A stretch of DNA of 64,000 nt from Polytrichum commune (Eukaryota > Streptophyta > Polytrichopsida > Polytrichales > Polytrichaceae), in the NCBI GenBank assembly GCA_950295325.1, contig OX485808.1:18868527-18932526 (forward strand). The letters are read 5' to 3'. Positions within the stretch are counted from its first letter, which is position 1. Every line of letters starts with the position of its first letter. This document shows, piece by piece, positions 20,888 through 31,597 of this stretch. The notes under the pieces were generated by a model. It saw nothing but the letters and a program-made list of their open reading frames with translations. It did no database searches and had not been told where the DNA came from. The translations under genes and the position numbers were made by a program.

Positions 20888-22081
20888 TTACGAAAGTGCG
20901 TTCGTTAATTACAGACCATCGACCTGCATGAGCAGAACGTACAAGTTTTTTATACGAACGTACGTTCGTATAGCATAGGATGAATGAGTTTGGGTATAAA
21001 GGTTTATAAACGAGGAGTTTTTTCTGGAAACCAGTACAGAACTCGCATGTTGTATTAACGACCAAAATTTGTAAACCACAACTATCCCGAATTTCGAAGA
21101 GTATATCGGGACAAAACAGATAGCATGTTTACGAACGCACGTTCGTAAAACCACAGAAATCACTATCTGCAGGTGTACACCAGGAAATCATAGATGGCGT
21201 ACTTACGAACGCACGTTCGTAAATGAACAACCATTATATTTATAATTGCACATACATAAAAGCGTAGATGCCACATTTACGAACGCACGTTCGTAAATGA
21301 ACCACCATTCGCATTGCAAATGATTGATATACATGTGTCACAACGTCGACTCTGGTATACTTTGGTAGTTACGAACGCACGTTCGTAAACCCAAAACATT
21401 GCGTCTGATCCAACTGTGCTACTGATGGGACCTCATACTTACGAACGCGCGTTCGTAAAACCACAGCAACCCCCATCTGAATGTATAAACTAGGAAATCA
21501 TAGATGGCGTACTTACGAACGCACGTTCGTAAATGAACAACCATTATATTTATAATTGCACATACATAAAAACGTAGATGCCACATTTACGAACGCACGT
21601 TCGTAAATGAACCACCATTCGCATTGCAAATGATTGATATACATGTGTGTCACAACGTCGACTCTGGTATACTTTGGTAGTTACGAACGCACGTTCGTAA
21701 ACCCACAACATTGCGTCTGATCCAACTGTGCTACTGATGGGACCTCATACTTACGAACGCGCGTTCGTAAAACCACAGCAACCCCCATCTGAATGTATAC
21801 ACTTGGAAATCATAGATGGCGTACTTACGAACGCACGTTCGTAAATGAACAACCATTATATTTATAATTGTACATACATAAAAGTGTAGATGCCACATTT
21901 ACGAACGCACGTTCGTAAATGAACCACCATTCGCATTGCAAATGATTGATATACATATGTCACAACGTCGACTCAGGTATACTTTGGTAGTTACGAACGC
22001 ACGTTCGTAAACCCACATCATTCCGTCCGATCCAACTGTGCTAGTGATGGGACCTCATACTTACAAACGCGCGTTCGTAAG
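20888..22081. repeat. Palindrome array (arms TTTACGAACG / CGTTCGTAAA), with three copies of a ~310-bp unit
   Basis: Sites start at 20888, 20951, 21128, 21202, 21276, 21368, 21438, 21512, 21586, 21680, 21750, 21824, 21898, 21990 and 22060. From 21185 on they sit in a tandem repeat of about 310 bp (unit starts near 21185, 21495 and 21806), each unit with four palindromes spaced about 74, 92, 70 and 74 bp. The two central bases are usually CA, sometimes CG. The palindrome arms stay intact while the DNA between them varies. The array is upstream of the DUF7869 ATG and its probable 5'-UTR splice acceptor, so it lies in the promoter or a 5' intron. Confidence 0.9.
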
Positions 22082-22604
22082 TATCCGGTATTTGCGGCGG
22101 TATATGCGGGATATGCTATGTCCTGTACCTGTGAGGAATACGGTTGGCGAACAGGAGGGTGGCTTGAGCGCGCTCCGACGACTCTCTAGAGCGCACACCT
22201 CCCGTCAGCCGCAGAAAAGAGCTCTCCCATGGGGGGAAAAGCTTTAAGTACCTCCCCCCGGTGGTTCAAAATCTCTTGGATGCTCTTTAAAAAGCGGATT
22301 CCCGCCCCCTACCTAGACCTACCAATATGCCATTCCCGCCATGCCATTCCCGCCATGACGAATTATATAAATAGCATTTTGTATGCAACATGTATTGCAT
22401 GCACGCACATTATATTGGAAAAAAATGTAAATCGGTCGCACACCTTAGATGTAACCAAGGTCTGAACCACCAAATCTATATATATATATACATATATATG
22501 TTTCATGATATTTAAATATTATGAATTTTGACATAGAAGATTAAATGATTTGCAACCAAGGTGTGAAGTCCAAGTTAATTAACAATTCGTATCTAATACA
22601 ATAA
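22082..22604. other. Spacer with TATA-like motif, no gene
   Basis: Contains TTATATAAATAGC at about 22350, which looks like a TATA box on the plus strand, and a TATATA microsatellite near 22477. No convincing ORF follows the TATA motif. Confidence 0.3.
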
Positions 22605-22890
22605 TGGTATATTTGGTAATTGGAGTCATTTAGTTGATTTTGAGACTATTTAAGAACGCACTTTAAATTTCAAATATGGACTTGTAATTACAAACTAAAA
22701 CTTCCATACGTATAGTTTCCAAATCGGATACACCTTATATTAGACATAAAGGCATTGAAGGGAACGAAATTATGAAACATAGTTACATGAAAATATTTGC
22801 ACATGAAATGAGAAATAGACCCCAAAGGAAGGGAACATACCGAGAATTAATGGAACTTGAATCAATTCAATGGAAATACCATCCATAACT
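22605..22890 (+). mobile_element. Degenerate left inverted terminal region matching 45950-46231
   Basis: The sequence from TGGTATATTTGGTAATTGGAG onward is the inverted counterpart of the right end at 46231. Shared blocks in order include TTGATTTTGAGACTATTTAAG, GACGCAC/GAACGCAC, TTCAAATA, TAATTAC.AACTAAAACT, TTAGACATAAA.GCAT, GAACGAAA and GAAATGAGAAAT. The outermost CACTA is mutated here to TGGTA. It supports a composite unit running from about 22605 to 46231. Confidence 0.6.
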
Positions 22891-23349
22891 CTTCTTAACC
22901 TTGATATATAAAAGAAACTAAATATAGAAACTAAATTTATATCACTCAATAAGGTGGGAGTGGGACTCATGGACCCATGAACAGAAAATCATTGACGCAT
23001 GAATTAAGGGCCTAAGACATGCAAGTTATAATAATATTAAGTATGGATTGTGTGAACAAATTGTATAATAACTATTAAGTTATTATTTCATCAAAACTCT
23101 TAAGTTTCAAGTTTTATTAATCACATAAACCAAATTTTTGTCTCAATTCAATTAATTTAGAATCTCCAAATGACAATCGGCATGATTCTCAATTATTACG
23201 ATTGATATGAATCAAATAAAGCAATTTCCAATCCATCGAACATCGGTAGATCATTTTGACATGCCCATAGATCACAACATGGCCACATACAAGACTACCA
23301 TGTAAGATACAAAGATGCAGGGATGTAGAGTTTAGGGTTGGTGATAGTG
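22891..23349. other. AT-rich DNA, no gene
   Basis: Nothing recognisable apart from AT-rich sequence leading into the telomere-like run. Confidence 0.35.
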
Positions 23350-23376
23350 TTTAGGGTTTAGGGTTTAGGGTTTAGT
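23348..23376 (+). repeat. Interstitial plant-type telomeric repeat (TTTAGGG)n
   Basis: Three to four consecutive TTTAGGG units sit in single-copy-looking DNA, with isolated units nearby. Too short to be a chromosome end. It supports a plant source. Confidence 0.8.
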
Positions 23377-23750
23377 GTATTCGACCACGTGGCTGCAATG
23401 CACAAGTTCAATCTAAAATGTCCTCAAATGAATGACGATAAACAAAATTCAAGCATGTTTACTAAGTTATTGAAGTTAATGTGATAGACGCATCCATTAC
23501 ATATAGGGTTTACAAATCATGAATTTAATGTGAACTCATTACTTATACATTCAAGTCGTTATAAGTGTTACATATTGTAGAATGTTTCATTCAATTAATA
23601 CTTAAGTTGAATTATATATACTATCGTTTATGCTTTTTTTGTATTAAACCTTAGGGTCCTATTTTTAAAAACAATTAGTGTTAATTCTATAAATGTTCAT
23701 GGTTTAGGGTTTTAGTTGTACAAGTGTTACTTGTACATTTTGGATAGTTG
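23377..23750. other. AT-rich DNA, no gene
   Basis: Nothing recognised. Confidence 0.3.
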
Positions 23751-23809
23751 TTCTTTTTTAAACCCCCCCACCAAAGGCTGATTTTTCACAAAGGTTTTGC
23801 CCGTCCACG

Positions 23810-24040
23810 TCCAAAAACCTTGAATTGAAAGGCAAAAAAAATTGCAACCCGTCCCAAAACCGGTAATTATTTCTAAACCAACCCGTCCATGGAAAGGTTA
23901 AAGAAAAAACAACCCGTCCCAAAACAGGTAATTTCTAAACCAACCCGTCCATGGAAAGGTTAAAGAAAAAACAACCCGTCCCAAAACAGGGAATTTCTAA
24001 ACCAACCCGTCCATGAAAAGGTTAAAGAGAAAAACCAATT
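23810..24040. repeat. Tandem repeat, ~62 bp unit, about 3.5 copies
   Basis: Units contain ACCCGTCCCAAAACAGG, TTTCTAAACC, AACCCGTCCATGGAAAGG and TTAAAGAAAAAAC. Related ACCCGTCCA motifs reappear at about 24895-24965, on the other side of the hAT fragment, so the two stretches may be subterminal repeats of one decayed element. Confidence 0.75.
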
Positions 24041-24404
24041 AATAAAGATAAACCGAAAGATGTTGGCATGTGATTGGTTGCACTTGGAAACAATAGGATC
24101 TTGCTTCAATGCCATCAATACTATGTCTTTTTGCTAATTTCAGCTGCCACCACCAGCATTCCCTCCACGACATTGCCCCCCCCCCAATTTTTTCCATTTG
24201 AGTTTTGAAGCTCTTCCCATCGAGCAGGTATTGAAGCTCTTCCCATTAACAAATATGAGTTAGTTAGGTATCTCTTACACACATTCTTTCTATATCTTTT
24301 GGGCATGAGGGATTATGAGGTTTTGGGTGAAGGATTTGATTTTTTTTTTTTGGAACAAGAACTGGTAGGCTTCGCGGTCGAGGAGATTCAACCTACCTTT
24401 TTTG

Positions 24405-24605
24405 TCATGCACTGCAATATGTGAGAGGGGTTTTCCTAAACAAAACCTAATAAAAAATCATCTACGTACTAGTTTGAAGTTAGAAACTTTAGAAGCTTTG
24501 ATGCACATTTCATGTGCAAATATTCCAGTTGAAAACATAAATTGGAATGCAGTGATGCTTGTTTGGAGAAACATGAAGGATAGGAGAATTCATCCACTTC
24601 TTTGA
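24405..24605 (+). pseudogene. hAT transposase C-terminal fragment
   Basis: About 66 residues starting TAICERGFPKQNLIKNHLR and continuing TLEALMHISC match the conserved hAT C-terminal dimerisation motif (ERGFS..N.IK..LR...TL..LM.IS). No start codon or upstream domains are present. It is from a hAT family different from the copy at 2886-6083. The natural-looking stop suggests the 3' end of the old gene is preserved. Confidence 0.7.
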
Positions 24606-25020
24606 AGGGTAAGTAGGTATTTATTTTAAATTTTTTGATCATATTCATATATAATGATTCTTATTCAATTGCTAAGTGTACCTTCAATTATAATCTTTGA
24701 CATTATGTTAAAAAGGTTCTAAATTTTGTGGTTGATGAATTAATGTATGCAGATGAATCATGCACTTCAATTTGATATTTTGATTGGGTATTAGTGCTTT
24801 GATTGCATTATGCTTATATTCACATGTCATATATGACATAATGATATTTATACCATTTATGTTTTTGAAACAAAAATTATAAAAACATTATTTTTAGAAC
24901 CCATCCAAAATAAATTTGAAATGTCCAAAAACCGGTTCATTTTCTAAGAACCCGTCCACTGGAAATGATTTTTTTTAATGAACATGTCCCTAGACATGTT
25001 AGGGACCTTGTGAAAAACCA
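24606..25020. other. AT-rich DNA ending in ACCCGTCCA repeats
   Basis: No gene. The last 70 bp resemble the 62-bp repeat at 23810-24040. Confidence 0.35.
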
Positions 25021-25165
25021 CCACTGCCCCTACCCCCCTTCATCTACCCATATCTACCCATCCCATCCCATCCCCACCCATCTCCCCTCCCCATCCCCAC
25101 CCATCCCCACCCATCCCCCTCTCCTCATCCCTTCCCATCTCCCATGCTCATCCCTTCCCATCCCA
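25020..25165. repeat. Pyrimidine-rich (CCCATC)n-like low-complexity tract
   Basis: Imperfect CCCATCCC/CCCACCCATCC repeats with almost no G on the plus strand. An ORF across it is a composition artefact. Confidence 0.8.
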
Positions 25166-26042
25166 TCCATGTTAAGCGCGGTCCAGTGGAGGGATGCCAC
25201 ATGGCAGCCGCAGGGAAACCCTAGCGGTGCCGGCTACCTCCCCGCGCCCCTCCTCCTCATTCTCATTCCCAGCAGAGAGAAGAGGAGCGAAGTAGAGCGG
25301 AGCGAAGCTCTGGCGAAATTTAGAATGCTTTAGTTTATGTGTTTTAATTTTTCGCATCTTAGGAGTCGCATATTTCTCTTCAGTTTGGAACGAATCTGAT
25401 TAGAGAGCTTTAGAGTTGTGCGCATCAAGAGTAGAGAGCTTGTGAGCTTGTGAGCTTGTGCAGGTTGCAAGCTTTCTTTTTTTTGTTGTTTTTGTGAGCT
25501 TCATAGTTGCAAGTTCGGAGAAGACAGCTTGCTCGGTGACAGCTTGAAGTTTGTAGGCTTCAGAGTTGCAAGCTGTGTTTTAGTGGTTGTTTTTGTGAGC
25601 TTGATAGTTGCAAGCTTGGAAGAAGGAAGCTTGATGGTTGCAAGATTGCAATTTCAGTGCACATGAGTAGTTGCTAGGGTTTAGGTCTCATTCAATTGCA
25701 TACAAGGAGTGTTCCAAAATTTTCAGCAAGAAGAAACAAGGTCAAGCACATTGCAATGTGAGTGAAGTAATCCTTCTAAACTCGCTTCCCAAACATTCTG
25801 AATTTTTGCATTGTTGAATTCCATGGGTTTTGTTTGTATTGTCAACTTCTTTAGCATGAGATCTGGCATGTTGTGTATGCTTTATGAATTCTGCACTGAT
25901 TTGGTTTGAGTATCCTGGTTCTGATCCAGTGTTGCAGGCACGAACGCAAGCATTCTTCAGAGCTGAAGTGTATACGCATACGCATACGTATACGTATACG
26001 TATAAGTACATGTACGGACAGAACGCTCTCAAGAAGTTCACA
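25166..26042 (+). other. Putative promoter/5' leader of the ParB-like gene
   Basis: Contains GAGCTTGT microrepeats (25436-25460) and related GCTTG motifs, and a CATACG/TATACG run (25975-26005). No convincing ORF. It precedes the palindrome cluster and the first coding exon at 26629, so it may hold the promoter and a non-coding first exon. Confidence 0.3.
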
Positions 26043-26600
26043 TTTACGAACGAGCGTTCGTAAATGTGAACACAACCTGCAAACCAGAGCTGTTGTGACC
26101 CCTCCCAGTCCATATGTTTACGAACGCACGTTCGTAAACACGCAACCCATCCTCTTTTCATGTGTTTACGAACGCGCGTTCGTAAACACCCACCCCTAAA
26201 CCCCTAAATTTTACGAACGCACGTTCGTAAACAAGGAATACATAATAGTCTGAGTATTTACGAACGCACGTTCGTAAGCACATAATCCCTGCCCATACCT
26301 CATTATACGAACGAGCATTCGTAAATGACTGCCTTGTGCCCGTCAAAAGATTTACAAACGTGCGTTCGTAAACACATGTTGAACAAATTGAAGATATAAA
26401 TCAGTATAAGTCACAACAGAACAAAATAATATAAACACATTGGTATTTAAAACACGCAAACATCTAAAGCCAAAAGAACAGCCTCTCAAACAGAACACAT
26501 TTACGAACGTACGTTCGTAAATATCTCAACAACTATTGTTCAAAATATTTGAAAATTGTAGAACTCTGTCTGCTAAATACGAACGCTCGCTCGTAAATAC
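26043..26600. repeat. Palindrome cluster upstream of ParB-like gene, ~47 bp spacing
   Basis: Same palindrome family as at 20888-22081. Site starts are 26043, 26117, 26165, 26210, 26257, 26304, 26351, 26499 and 26575. Five consecutive intervals are 48, 45, 47, 47 and 47 bp, while the DNA between sites is unrelated in sequence. The central two bases vary (AG, CA, CG, TG, TA, CT). The last site lies about 30 bp before a TTTTGCAG splice acceptor, so the cluster is probably in a 5'-UTR intron. Confidence 0.9.
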
Positions 26601-26628
26601 GATCCTGACTACCTATGTTGTTTTGCAG

Positions 26629-29325
26629 ATGGCCATCCCTAACAGAAGCGCGATAGAGATGTTCGGACAGAAGTTGGAGAGTGTCCCAGAGTCAGTGACA
26701 GACGACAATGGGAATGACAATTATGTCCCACAGGAGGACTTCATGAAAGAGTGGACGGCGCTTCTAGAGATGTTAGAGGATGGAACATTCGTTATCCGCT
26801 TCGTCTACCAGCTCAATACCAACGACGATGAACCAGAGCAGTGGGTGCAGATGGCAACATGGGAGATAGATTCCGTGGAGGCACAGGGCAATTACGTAAT
26901 CCTCAACATGAAGTACAACAATGACCACGTCAACGTGTTGCTGGACTACTTGGCATACACCTTCTCCCACAACTACGCGCAGATGCATGTTAAAGAGGAG
27001 GGAAAGCGTTTCGACCTGCCAAAACTCTTCACAAGATATAGCCTAAGTCAACATTGGACAGCAAGGAAATTGACCGCTTTGTGCTTGAACATCTCCAAGA
27101 CCAACAGTGTTGTGTTGGAGGCCAACAAGAAGAAGAAGAGTCCCAAGAAACCAACGCAATCCGGTGTAGGCGGATCTAGAAGTGCTCCGCGGCCTGTTCC
27201 CACTGCGAGCAGATTGACCGAAGGTACGAGCAGACATTCCACTCCTTCGAAGAGAACGAGGGACAACATGGAGAAGTCTGGCGTAACTGAGGGCGCAGAG
27301 GTCAGTTCCCCGCCAGTCATGCCGACTCCTTTGCAGAAAGGAGAGGTACCGGGCGGTGCGAAGGCCACGCGCATCCTTCGAGATTTTAACAGTTACTCGA
27401 AGGACTGCTGGCCAATGGGTCGATTTTTCACATTCAACGTCGACTGCTTCAAATGTGAAAAATCTCCAAACAAGTGGGTAGTGAGGTTACGGGAGACCGG
27501 GGGTGTGAAGTGGCAGTTGAATAACCTCTACAACAACGTCAAGTGGGACATGCAAACAGTTTGTGTGATGCCAAAGGGTTTCACTACCCGTCCCACGGAG
27601 AGGGATTGGCCACGAATCCTCAACGGAGATTTCTGGATCATCGACGGACATCACAGCTTGGAGGCTGCTAAGATCGTTCTGAATGACGACGCCTTCCAAC
27701 ACGAGCTGAAGGGCGACTTGCGCTATTGGAAGTCGTTTGTGGTGTGGTCAGACGACTGGGAGAAGCTCCGCAAAATATCAACGTATTTGAATAGCGGAAA
27801 CAAGACGAAAGCTTTTGAGGCGTCCTGGGCTGCGAATATTGTTGCTGCAAGAGACGTCTGGGTGGCACACGGTAGCCCCCCTAAGGAGAGGGAGAACGCC
27901 AAGAAACCTTCTCCACAGTGGAAGGTAAGTTTATGAACGTGCGTTCGTAAACATCATCTCAATATTTCCTTTCTTGTTTGCATTTTACGAACGTGCGTTC
28001 GTATTTTACTCTTGACTGACATCCATTTTAATATGCAGGCGTTCTGCGACGCTATGGTAGACAAATTCTCCTCCATCGACATGAAGTCTACTTCAACCAA
28101 GTCGGTGCTGGAGTTGAAAGGTGAGCTCAGGCTCATATGCTGTACAACAGACACCTGGGATTTATGGACCCAGTTTTTTGACTCCCACACGTCGGGAGAT
28201 TTAACCAACCCCGACACGGAGGAGAAGTACAATGCCGTTGAGAACTTCGAGTGCCCCCCGCTGCTCAGGGAGTTCTTCAGACCCCTCCAAGGGCTAACAG
28301 AATCGGAGTTGAAGCGATGCGCCGTGCACGCTCTAATGAAAACAGAGGGAAGGAAACTTCCCTATCCAAAAATATTTTTGAAGAGACCCAAGCACAAGCC
28401 CGGGACATACTCCATCAAGGAGTGGTGCGAGCATCGAAAGCTGAAGACAGCAGCAATGAGGGAATTGAGCGCACTGGCACCTCAATACCAAATCTTCGAC
28501 GTCGACGGCGACGTGAAGTGGAATCATTGGAAGGTGTTCAAGCAAGCCTTTAATATTAGAGGCCCCTCAATGCGAAGTCTGGTCAGGGAGCACGCCGCAT
28601 CTTTGAAACTGAAGGGCAACAAACGGACTAAGAAGTCCGAGACGGATGCCCAGGAGGTGGGCCTTTATAAAAAAAATTTGGAGAGGAAGAGGACAGCAAC
28701 ATTCGAAGGAGTGGCGAGGTTTTGCACTGTCACCACAGGCCTAGAGAGGACCACATTCTCTAAGTGGGATGGTAACTTCACCAGGGCGGATGTTAGGGAG
28801 GACCGACGGGGATGCCCATTTGCCCTTATCGATTTCAGGAGCATCCCGGGTGCGTCGAGCCGCGGGACAAAGGACCTGCCATTCTACAACCCATTCATGG
28901 CCAAGTTCATGGAGTACAAATCTCCTGCCATGAGGGAGCCCCACGTTTGGCTATGGATTGTCGAGCACGAGAGGCTGTCGGAAATTCTGGAACTGTACGA
29001 GAAGACCATCAAGTTCGAGTACAGTATTTACCACAGCACCTATGTTCCCGCCAAGACAGAAGGGATCGTTGTAATCAACGAGGCCAGGGGAAACAAGCAG
29101 GTGGGAGCAGTCAGCCTCGTCTTCCTGACCTTCAACCAGCTAAGGGATGGGAGGGTCCCTATCAAGGCTAGCAATGTATTCAAGAAGATATACAACATCC
29201 CGCACCCACCTCCCAAAGATCTATTCCAGGAGACGTTATTTACTGTCATTCCCGCAGTTGAACTCAGGCTGGAATTCTACATATCCATTCTCCAGAGTTT
29301 GACAACCCATGGAGAGACGGTGTAC
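26629..29325 (+). CDS. ParB/Srx-fold-like protein, interrupted by a retrotransposon
   Basis: Exon 1 is 26629-27924 (432 residues) and exon 2 is 28039-29325, joined by a 114-bp GT-AG intron holding two palindromes (27930 and 27984). The ATG directly follows a TTTTGCAG acceptor. Residues about 160-230 form a basic, low-complexity linker. Then WPRILNGDFWIIDGHHSLEAAK (Asp at about 339) matches the ParB/sulfiredoxin-type pattern DGxHRxxAa, the nucleotide-binding signature of the ParB N-terminal fold, with a conserved-looking helical region after it. Exon 2 encodes about 430 further residues (KRPKHKPGTYSIKEW, PHVWLWIVEHERLSEILELY) and ends within VELRLEFYISIL...THGET, where a Ty3/gypsy LTR begins. 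The TAA at 29326-29328 belongs to the LTR edge, not to the gene. Coding exons in the same style resume at about 42265. Function is unknown; DNA binding or nuclease or NTPase activity is inferred from the motif only. Confidence 0.6.
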
Positions 29326-31565
29326 TAATGCACCCCGTGGGTCGTTCCCTTGCAACTTAGCTCAAGAAGACTCACGGTAAGACATCACGTAAATTTATAT
29401 TCGCTTGAGAATTACCGTGCCTCATTAATATGTTCGGTCCTCTAATTAATAATTCCTCTCTTCTCCTTATGATATGAATATATTATTAGAGTGAACACAA
29501 TCTCATTATCTTAAATTCTCATTCTCAATGTAAGGCATCATTGATTATAAGAATCCTTAGATTAGAGAAGGTTTCAAGAGGTGTAACAATATCCTTGATA
29601 GCAATATATTTTCTAATAAGTTATATGTGAGCAATTTAGAGCTCGTAGTACATAACATCAATCACACAATTGTTAATATTACTCTTATAGTGAGGAAGAA
29701 GATCTCATGTTCTTGAGTCTTCCTTTTTAAGCTCAAGTGTTACTACTTATAATATTATAACTTGATATATATATATATAGTAGTTTGAAATTTCATGAAC
29801 ACATCGTTGATTGTTTTGCAATATCACGTTTAACTTCAAAGTGTTTCTTGATGACGATAGTAATTATAACTCTCTTGAGTTTTTCTCAAGAGAGAGAACT
29901 CTTCTCTTCAATAGTTAATCCTTTACTTGTAATGACATCCAACAACTCACAAAGTATCTTAAGAGAATAAGCACTTTTACTACAAAGTGTTTCTTGATGA
30001 CGAGAAGTAAACCTATCTCTCTTGAGTTTTGCTCAAAAGAGAGAGAGAGATCTTCTCTTTAATGAATAATTCTTCAAATTGTAATGACATCCAACAACTC
30101 ACAAAGTATCTTAAAAGAAGTTCAATAACAATTGTAGTAAGTAGATTATCTTATATCAATATTACTTCATTCATATGTATTCAAACTTTGATGTGAATTA
30201 ATGTCTTCATCATTCTTGTCAATCACAAGTTCAACAATCAATATGTAGTATAATATGTATAATACTTATAAGTCAATTATGTAGTTTTCAATAATAAGCT
30301 CCTCCTCTTTTGAAGGAGTTTGTAATCGTTAAGTGGTTTTGCTTTAAACATGCATATAATTCTTCAATCATTCAATCACATGTATATTTATAATTCCCTT
30401 TTGAGGAGTTCAATGATAAGTTCCACTTTAGAGAGTCAATCGTAATTCCGACGTTCAAGTCAAATTGTCGTTACTACTCACAACAACTACTCTCAAAGTT
30501 CCATTGATACTCCAACTCTTCTTGAGCGCTTTGTTCTCACCCTCGCACTAATACTTTGAGTTCTTTCTCAAAGTGCTTACTCTTCTCTCGTTTAATAATC
30601 TCTTGAGTCACAAGTACCAATTGACAACTCGTAGTTCGACTTGAGAAAGAGAGAGAGAAAGGTCACACACATTTGTGGAAAAGATATTGTATTGCAAAAG
30701 AGCTCCGAGAGGAGAGATACAAAGAAACTCAAGTGTTTTTAACACTCAAATTTGTGATAACTTCGTTGTGTAGAAAATGAGGTATAAGTCTCATAATTTG
30801 CTTCCCTTATATAGTCTTTTCTCCCTATCCAAAATCTATACTAAGAGTGGTTGTTAACTTCCACTTCCATAGATACTAGCTATCTTTGATATATGTAGAT
30901 GCCATCTATCCTAAACGGTTATAACCGTTTTACTATTTGAATGTTCAAATTACTAAAATTCTACTATATCCTTGTCGTGGCTACATTGTAGTTCCTTTTG
31001 AGAATGTAATCAAATCTCCACCATTGCTTGATTCCAATGATTTGTATTTAAACATACTAGTAGAATCTACCCTTGGCCTATATGCTCATAATGCATCTTC
31101 ATAATGTATAAGAATCTAAAATTCTTACATAATTCATGCTTCTTCAAAATATTCCATAAACATGTCTCTTCGGATAATCATTTATCCTCAAAATCCTATA
31201 TTCTATCTATCTCCTAAAGGCTTCATAATGCTTTTTCAAAATAGTCCTTTAAAATCTTATACTTCTTTATGCCTCCTAATGCTCAATACTAACTCCTCCA
31301 TGCTAGTATAGTGTCCTCCTACTCAATTCCTAAGTTCTCCTTCATTAAAACGCTGATGGCCCTATACCCGTGGGTAAGGGACCCCATAACCGCGCGTAAG
31401 GTACGTATTTCCATGACAGTGACCCTATTACCGTGGCTGAGAGCTCTTCGGCATTCTTCTTCGGCGTTCTTCTTCGGCATTCTTCCTCTTCATCTCCAGG
31501 GTTGTTTTGATGTTGTTATGCACTCTAACTTGCCTCTTCCTCTCTTATAATGTTGTTGCTTAACA
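29326..31565 (-). repeat. 3' LTR, about 2.24 kb
   Basis: It is the reverse complement of the solo LTR at 52466-54683, including the ends (TGTTAAGCAACAAC at one end, GGGGTGCATCA at the other, the last with one base changed here). On the minus strand it has a TATA box at about 30805-30816 (CTATATAAGGG). A segment of about 160 bp containing CACTTTGTAGTAAAAGTGC and TGAGTTGTTGGATGTCATTA is tandemly duplicated (about 29930-30110). Small ORFs inside are not genes. Confidence 0.9.
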
Positions 31566-31582
31566 TTTTACCCCCTCCCAAG
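31566..31582 (-). promoter_or_regulatory. Polypurine tract of the Ty3/gypsy element
   Basis: On the minus strand a purine run (CTTGGGAGGGGGTAAAA) directly abuts the 3' LTR, where the plus-strand primer of reverse transcription is expected. Confidence 0.7.
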
Positions 31583-31597
31583 AGGAAGATCCTGCCC

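Noticed and set aside
20888-22081. CRISPR-like array (short regularly spaced palindromes)
   Set aside because: The repeat is a perfect inverted palindrome with repeated, non-unique spacers in a plant genome and no Cas genes.
23348-23376. Chromosome end
   Set aside because: Only a few TTTAGGG units, with ordinary sequence continuing on both sides.
25742-26346. ORFs with repeated LRTCVRK or ERAFVN peptides
   Set aside because: They are read through the palindromes and change with frame; the region is upstream of the splice acceptor at 26628.
31311-31550. Conserved 79-residue ORF, also found inverted at 52481-52720
   Set aside because: Conservation comes from both lying inside the LTR of the same retrotransposon family; there is no evidence of translation.
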